Shown here piece after piece: positions 22,406-26,511 of a stretch of DNA of 26,511 nucleotides (position 1 is the first letter of the stretch; every line of letters begins with the position of its first letter). The DNA comes from Bacteroidales bacterium UBA6229. Lineage in GTDB: Bacteria; Bacteroidota; Bacteroidia; Bacteroidales; F082. Under the pieces are notes generated by a model. That model searched no databases and was not told where the DNA came from. It saw only the letters and a list, made by a program, of their open reading frames with translations. The DNA lies in contig DJWN01000133.1 of NCBI GenBank assembly GCA_002440975.1, positions 1 to 26,511 of the forward strand, written 5' to 3'. The translations under genes and the position numbers were made by a program.

Positions 22406-24574
22406 ATGGATAACTTAGAACAATTGCCCGCATCCAAAAACGCTGCAAACAGCGAAAATGGAATTCAGCCGGAGAATCAATCCGGAAAAAATAACGTTGA
22501 AAAACAGGAGAAAACCATGGCCAAAGTTGAAAAACTGATCAGTGAAGCCGAAAAACTAAAAATTATCGCACTGATCACCGGTAAAGACCTCAAGAAAGGC
22601 TCACAACAAAATCAGGAACAACAACCTGAGCAGGAACAAGTTGAGAAGCTGATCAGTGAAACCGAAAAGCAAAAAATTGCCGCCCTGATCACTGGTAAAG
22701 TCATGGAGAAAGACTTACAGCAAAATCAAAAGCTACAACCTGAGCAGGAACAAATCGAGGCCACAACTAAAGAAATTTTAAAGCCTGAGGAGGTAAGTGA
22801 AATTCAGCAGTTGATTGCCCCCGATCAACACCTGGATGATGAGGACGATGAAGATGATGATGGGCATGATTTTACTACCTTAGACAAGCTCCAACTGGTT
22901 GAAACACTGGAAGAAACAGTCGAAAATTCCGACATCCCACAGATCAAAAGTAAAGTAGCAGCAATCAAGGTTCACTTCCTGAAACTGAACAAAGAGGATA
23001 TTGAAAAAGAAATGGAACAATTTATCCTCGATGGTGGCGATAAAGATTCTTATTCGCACACGGACGATCCTCTCGAAACAAGGTTTAAGGCTGCCTTTAA
23101 TAAATATAAGGAGAATAAGGCAAGGTTTAACGAACTGCTCGAAAAGCAGAAACAAGAAAACCTGCAGGCCAAAAACACCATATTAGAGGAACTCAAAGAG
23201 CTCATCGCATCGGAGGAAACGCTCAAAAAGACTTATGATGAATTTAAGATTCTTCAGGATAAATGGAAGCAAATCGGACAAGTTCCGGCCGGAGAAATCA
23301 CCAACCTCTGGAATAACTATCATTTCCTGGTTGAGAAGTTTTTTGATAAAGTAAAGATTAACCGCGAATTGCGCGACCTTGATCTGAAAAAGAATCTGGA
23401 AGCAAAGATCGAGCTGAGCGAGAAAGCCGAAGAGCTCCTGCTGGAGACTTCAATCACAAAGTCCTTTAAGCTGCTTCAGAAATATCATGACGAATGGAAA
23501 GAGATCGGGCCGGTTCCACAAGAGAAGAAAGATGAAATCTGGGAACGTTTCAAAACGGCTACAGATAAGATAAATACCTTGAGGCGAGAGCATTATGCTC
23601 AGATCCATGAGGAGCAGATGGGGCATTACGAAACCAAAGTGGCCTTATGCGAAAAGGCAGAAGAGCTGGTGAGTGAGTTGCCCGAATCTGTTTCGGCCTG
23701 GCAGAAAAAATCAAATGAAATCAATGATCTTTTCAAGCTTTGGAAATCAGTGGGTCAGGCCCCTAAAAAGATTAATGATGAGATTTGGAACAGATTCAAG
23801 GCTGCCATGGACACCTTCTTTGAAGGCAAGAAGTCGTTTTTTGCAGTGATTAAAGAGCAACAGCTCGAAAACTATAACCGCAAACTTGAGCTGTGTGTTG
23901 AAGCCGAGTCTATTAAGGATTCTGAAGATTGGCGAAAAACTACCAACAGGTTGAAACAGCTTCAGCAGGAATGGAAAGACATCGGCCCTGTGCCTCGTCG
24001 CCATTCCGATAAGATATGGAAAAGATTCAGAGCGGCCTGCGATTCATTCTTTAGCCGCAAAGCCGAGCATTTTTCAGGCATGAAAGCCAATGAAGAGGAT
24101 AATCTGAAGAAAAAACTCGAACTGATCAGCCGCATCGAGGCTTTTGAAGTGAAGAAAAGCCGTTCAGAAAACCTGGATGCTGCCAAGGCCTTTCAGCGCG
24201 AATGGATGGAGATAGGTTTTGTGCCAATCAAGAAAAAAGACCAGCTGCAACAACAATATCGCAAGGTGGTAGATAAGCTTTTTGAGAAGATGAAGATATC
24301 CGAAGCCGAGCTCACAGCTGTTGAGTACCGCGGGATGGTAGAAAATATGAAGGAAGATCCGGATGCACGCGACCGTATCCGCAGAGAACGGAATACCTTA
24401 TCGGCTAAGATCAGTCAATTACGCGAGGAGATTCAACTTTGGGAAAATAATATTGGATTTTTTGCGCAAAGCAAACAAGCCGATCTGATGAAAGCTGAAT
24501 ATGAGAAAAAGATCAACAGGGCAAAGAATGATTTGAAAATTCTTGAGTCGAAATTAAAAATCCTTGTGGAGTAA
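22406..24574 (+). CDS. Multi-module DUF349 coiled-coil protein
   Basis: This 722-residue protein is hydrophilic and highly helical, with no signal peptide or membrane segment. Five DUF349 modules are visible by their W-x-x-(I/V)-G-x-(V/A)-P cores at W287, W364, W446, W523 and W600, a period of 77-82 residues; each is followed by a helix such as EIWERFKTA. The last about 75 residues form a predicted coiled coil (REEIQLWENN...). The N-terminus (1-160) is low complexity, with two 38-residue repeats (41-78, 79-116) and an acidic run (about 144-152). DUF349 has no established biochemical function to my knowledge. It is monocistronic and convergent with a lipoprotein gene. Confidence 0.87.
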   Translation: MDNLEQLPASKNAANSENGIQPENQSGKNNVEKQEKTMAKVEKLISEAEKLKIIALITGKDLKKGSQQNQEQQPEQEQVEKLISETEKQKIAALITGKVMEKDLQQNQKLQPEQEQIEATTKEILKPEEVSEIQQLIAPDQHLDDEDDEDDDGHDFTTLDKLQLVETLEETVENSDIPQIKSKVAAIKVHFLKLNKEDIEKEMEQFILDGGDKDSYSHTDDPLETRFKAAFNKYKENKARFNELLEKQKQENLQAKNTILEELKELIASEETLKKTYDEFKILQDKWKQIGQVPAGEITNLWNNYHFLVEKFFDKVKINRELRDLDLKKNLEAKIELSEKAEELLLETSITKSFKLLQKYHDEWKEIGPVPQEKKDEIWERFKTATDKINTLRREHYAQIHEEQMGHYETKVALCEKAEELVSELPESVSAWQKKSNEINDLFKLWKSVGQAPKKINDEIWNRFKAAMDTFFEGKKSFFAVIKEQQLENYNRKLELCVEAESIKDSEDWRKTTNRLKQLQQEWKDIGPVPRRHSDKIWKRFRAACDSFFSRKAEHFSGMKANEEDNLKKKLELISRIEAFEVKKSRSENLDAAKAFQREWMEIGFVPIKKKDQLQQQYRKVVDKLFEKMKISEAELTAVEYRGMVENMKEDPDARDRIRRERNTLSAKISQLREEIQLWENNIGFFAQSKQADLMKAEYEKKINRAKNDLKILESKLKILVE
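22526..22753 (+). repeat. Tandem 114-base (38-residue) repeat inside the DUF349 gene
   Basis: Two adjacent in-frame units (22526-22639 and 22640-22753) encode VEKLISEAEKLKIIALITGK... and VEKLISETEKQKIAALITGK..., both ending in QPEQEQ. The DNA copies share long identical blocks but differ at many sites, so the duplication is not brand new. Confidence 0.9.
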
Positions 24575-24593
24575 AAGACCTAATAAACAGCTG

Positions 24594-24621
24594 AAAACCT
24601 GCCTGATATGCGGGGGTTTTT
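24594..24621 (+). terminator. Probable terminator after the DUF349 gene
   Basis: AAAACC (24594-24599) pairs with GGTTTT (24615-24620), with an inner GC/GC pair and an asymmetric bulge, followed by TTAT. On the minus strand the stem follows the lipoprotein stop codon, so it may also serve that gene, with a weak T-run. Confidence 0.55.
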
Positions 24622-25315
24622 ATGGGTTTGTAACGGGTTTTGTTTTCCAACTGCTTAATATCCAATTGTCTGTTTCGTTTTTGTATTGCCGGTAATAGCG
24701 GATTAGTCCAACATTTTTTGCCATATAAAAATGCATAAAAACAGTATCTGGTGCTTGTTGATAATCTTTAACACTCGACTGAAATACAGCTTCAAAGCGA
24801 TGGCCGTTTTGCTCAAAAGCATTATAAAATGCTTCATTTGTATAAACCCCTTCGTTGATACCTAACAGCTGTTCCTCCTTTATAGGATAACGAGGTGTTA
24901 AAATACTAAAATACCTGTTGTTATTGAAATAAAGACGGTAACTTTCTGCCAGGGTATCACTTGGTTTTACTGTGTAACATCCGGTTATTTCTCCTTTTAT
25001 AATGCCGGTTTTCTTACCTGAGAAATGGAGTACGTAAGCATCATAGTGAAATCCCTGACTTTGATTAACAGGGGCATGATAGCGTTTTTCGGTGTAAAAA
25101 TCAAGCAGCCGAACTGTATCAAGTTGTTGATTTTCAGTATTTGTATAAATCCAATAGCTTAAAGTGTCAAATAGGGTATAAGACTTGAATAAATCAGAAA
25201 TTTCGCCTGATGGCACGCCAGGCTCATAGTTTTCGTTTTTTTCACAGGAAGAAAAAATGAGTAACGAAAGAAGACATGACATAATAAAAACCCCTCTGGA
25301 AGAATAAGCTTTCAT
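24620..25315 (-). CDS. Predicted lipoprotein of unknown function
   Basis: This 231-residue protein has a signal peptide ending in a lipobox-like FSSC with C24 as the lipidated residue, followed by EKNENYEPG. The acidic and polar residues after the Cys resemble export signals seen on Bacteroidota surface lipoproteins, which suggests but does not prove surface exposure. The mature part is beta-rich with many aromatics and no motif I recognise. ATG 25315 gives a normal signal peptide; an internal Met at residue 12 is an alternative. It is convergent with the DUF349 gene, and its stop codon (24620-24622) touches the end of the DUF349 terminator. Its 255-base upstream gap is shared with aroC. Confidence 0.75.
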   Translation of the reverse strand: MKAYSSRGVFIMSCLLSLLIFSSCEKNENYEPGVPSGEISDLFKSYTLFDTLSYWIYTNTENQQLDTVRLLDFYTEKRYHAPVNQSQGFHYDAYVLHFSGKKTGIIKGEITGCYTVKPSDTLAESYRLYFNNNRYFSILTPRYPIKEEQLLGINEGVYTNEAFYNAFEQNGHRFEAVFQSSVKDYQQAPDTVFMHFYMAKNVGLIRYYRQYKNETDNWILSSWKTKPVTNP

Positions 25316-25319
25316 TTCA

Positions 25320-25337
25320 AATATTCTAATATTCTAA
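25320..25337. repeat. Short direct repeat upstream of the lipoprotein gene
   Basis: AATATTCT occurs twice in tandem (25320-25327 and 25328-25335) just before the lipoprotein start on the minus strand. It could be a regulator site or chance in A/T-rich DNA. Nothing else in 25338-25500 stands out. Confidence 0.4.
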
Positions 25338-25501
25338 GGCCCTTCGATGCATAGCTAAGGACGACATAATTCCTGAAATCGTGTTTTTTATTTGAATTAT
25401 AGCGGACAATACGTAATCAAATATGAAGCATAAAAATACGATTTGTTCCACGATTTTGCAAGTTTTATACAAAAAATATTCCGAACTTAAATGATTAATA
25501 A

Positions 25502-25532
25502 TTGTTTAAGTGTTGCAGATGCTCTAATTTCG
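25502..25532 (+). promoter_or_regulatory. Candidate aroC promoter
   Basis: TTG (25502-25504) and TAATTTCG (25525-25532, one mismatch to TAnnTTTG) have a 20-base spacer, and the -7 box lies 38 bases before the aroC ATG. Confidence 0.48.
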
Positions 25533-25570
25533 TGTTGCGTTTTAGCTGTGTTTTTTAATATCTTAATCCA

Positions 25571-26511
25571 ATGGCAGGAAATTCATTCGGTGAAATTTTT
25601 AGACTGACCACTTTTGGTGAATCACATGGAGCGGGAGTTGGTGGTGTGATAGATGGTTGCCCTCCGGGGCTTAAGCTTGACCTTACTGCTCTTCAGGCTG
25701 AACTGAATCGCCGAAAGCCCGGCCAGTCGAATTTGACTACTTCGCGAAAAGAGAGCGACACTTTTGAGATTTTGTCTGGTACCTTCGAAGGGAAGACAAC
25801 CGGAGCACCCCTGGCTTTTTTGATCAGAAATTCAGATCAACGGTCTCAGGATTATGACCATCTTAAAACTGTTTACAGGCCTTCTCATGCCGATTTTTCC
25901 TGGCAATCAAAATTCGGTTTTAGAGATCATCGCGGCGGCGGAAGAACTTCGGCCCGCGAAACGGTAGCCAGGGTTTTTGCCGGAGCTATTGCCAGGCAAT
26001 TTCTGGCCACCCAAAACATACGGATTTTGGCCTATGTTTCTCAGATCGGGGCTGTTAAGATGATAAATTTTGAAGAGCGATACGATCATCAACAAATTGA
26101 GGCTTCGATTGTACGCTGTCCTGACAAACAGCTTTCATCAAAAATGGAGTCACTCATTCTGGAATCAAAAGACCATGGCGATACTCTTGGTGGCACTATT
26201 CACGGAAGTATCCTGGGCTTGCCTGCCGGACTGGGAGAGCCTGTTTTTGATAAGTTTCATGCCGATCTTGGCAAAGCGATGTTGAGCATCAATGCTGTAA
26301 AAGGTTTTGAATATGGTAGCGGTTTTGAGGCCGCTAGGATGAGTGGAAAAGACCATAACGATGTCTTTGTTATGGAAGCTGATAAGCTGACTACCAAAAC
26401 AAATTTTTCAGGTGGCATACAGGGTGGAATTACAAACGGCACCGAAGTATATTTTAATGTGGCATTTAAGCCTGTTGCAACGCTTATGCAGCAACAGCAA
26501 ACAGTGGATAT
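25571..26511 (+). CDS. aroC: Chorismate synthase (3' end cut by window)
   Basis: The reading frame is open from ATG 25571 to the window end (313 codons), so the C-terminal part is missing. The enzyme uses reduced FMN to convert EPSP to chorismate, the last shikimate step. The first signature GESHGAGVGGVIDGCP (16-31) includes the acid-base His H19. The FMN/EPSP-binding block RDHRGGGRTSARETVARV (118-135) is intact, and NTDQRSQDY-type sequence appears as NSDQRSQDYDH (87-97). The segment usually NHSGG reads NFSGG here (in TNFSGGIQGGITNG). aroQ lies about 13 kb upstream on the other strand, so the pathway genes are dispersed. A candidate promoter precedes the start. Confidence 0.95.
   Translation, partial: MAGNSFGEIFRLTTFGESHGAGVGGVIDGCPPGLKLDLTALQAELNRRKPGQSNLTTSRKESDTFEILSGTFEGKTTGAPLAFLIRNSDQRSQDYDHLKTVYRPSHADFSWQSKFGFRDHRGGGRTSARETVARVFAGAIARQFLATQNIRILAYVSQIGAVKMINFEERYDHQQIEASIVRCPDKQLSSKMESLILESKDHGDTLGGTIHGSILGLPAGLGEPVFDKFHADLGKAMLSINAVKGFEYGSGFEAARMSGKDHNDVFVMEADKLTTKTNFSGGIQGGITNGTEVYFNVAFKPVATLMQQQQTVD

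Noticed and set aside
25440..25460. GTTCCACG half-site upstream of aroC as parS
   Set aside because: There is no inverted second half; a single 8-base half-site is expected by chance.
1..26511. Mobile element, prophage, CRISPR array, toxin-antitoxin or defence system
   Set aside because: No transposase, integrase, terminal inverted repeats, spaced repeats or defence-family proteins were seen. All sizeable ORFs are core-type genes or lipoproteins, with uniform composition.

Overview
The window looks like a chromosomal core segment of a Bacteroidota bacterium, most likely Bacteroidales or a close relative. The evidence is the family content (DUF3276/PUR, DUF5683, GWxTD, a long LepB with an N-terminal membrane domain, multi-module DUF349), promoters of the TAnnTTTG type, A-rich leaders in place of clear Shine-Dalgarno sites, and a tRNA without an encoded CCA. 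There is no transposase, integrase, phage gene, CRISPR array or rRNA. Nearly every gene can be assigned to a family, and I found no convincing new multi-gene system.

Layout. (1) 1-1500: a minus-strand 2-oxoacid dehydrogenase E2 gene with a strong terminator. (2) 1671-2088: a PUR-domain protein with its own terminator. (3) 2225-4523: parA, parB and a DUF5683 membrane protein, tightly packed. (4) 4598-7939: dapB, a small lipoprotein, lepB and a cyclophilin, ending in a terminator shared with a convergent tRNA-Ser(UGA). (5) 8321-9793: an exported GWxTD protein behind the best promoter in the window. (6) 9907-11807: an LpxL-type lipid A acyltransferase translationally coupled to a family 2 glycosyltransferase, overlapping the end of convergent aroQ. 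(7) 12365-14192: a diiron ferritin-like protein and a Cys/Met-metabolism PLP enzyme, each with a clear terminator. (8) 14254-22186: a patatin/Omp85 outer-membrane protein followed by a complete seven-subunit Mrp (MnhA-G) cation/proton antiporter operon whose cistrons overlap or abut. (9) 22406-25315: a five-module DUF349 coiled-coil protein convergent with a lipoprotein gene. (10) 25571-end: aroC, cut by the window edge.

How the genes relate: the parts are mostly independent housekeeping units: chromosome segregation, lysine/cell-wall precursor synthesis, protein export, LPS assembly, shikimate pathway (aroQ and aroC, about 13 kb apart) and Na+/pH homeostasis. The items most worth a second look are three nested mini-ORFs leading to the GTG start of mnhA, a short MnhE, a tandem 38-residue repeat in the DUF349 protein, a degenerate GWxTD motif, and a PLP enzyme lacking the methionine gamma-lyase cysteine.
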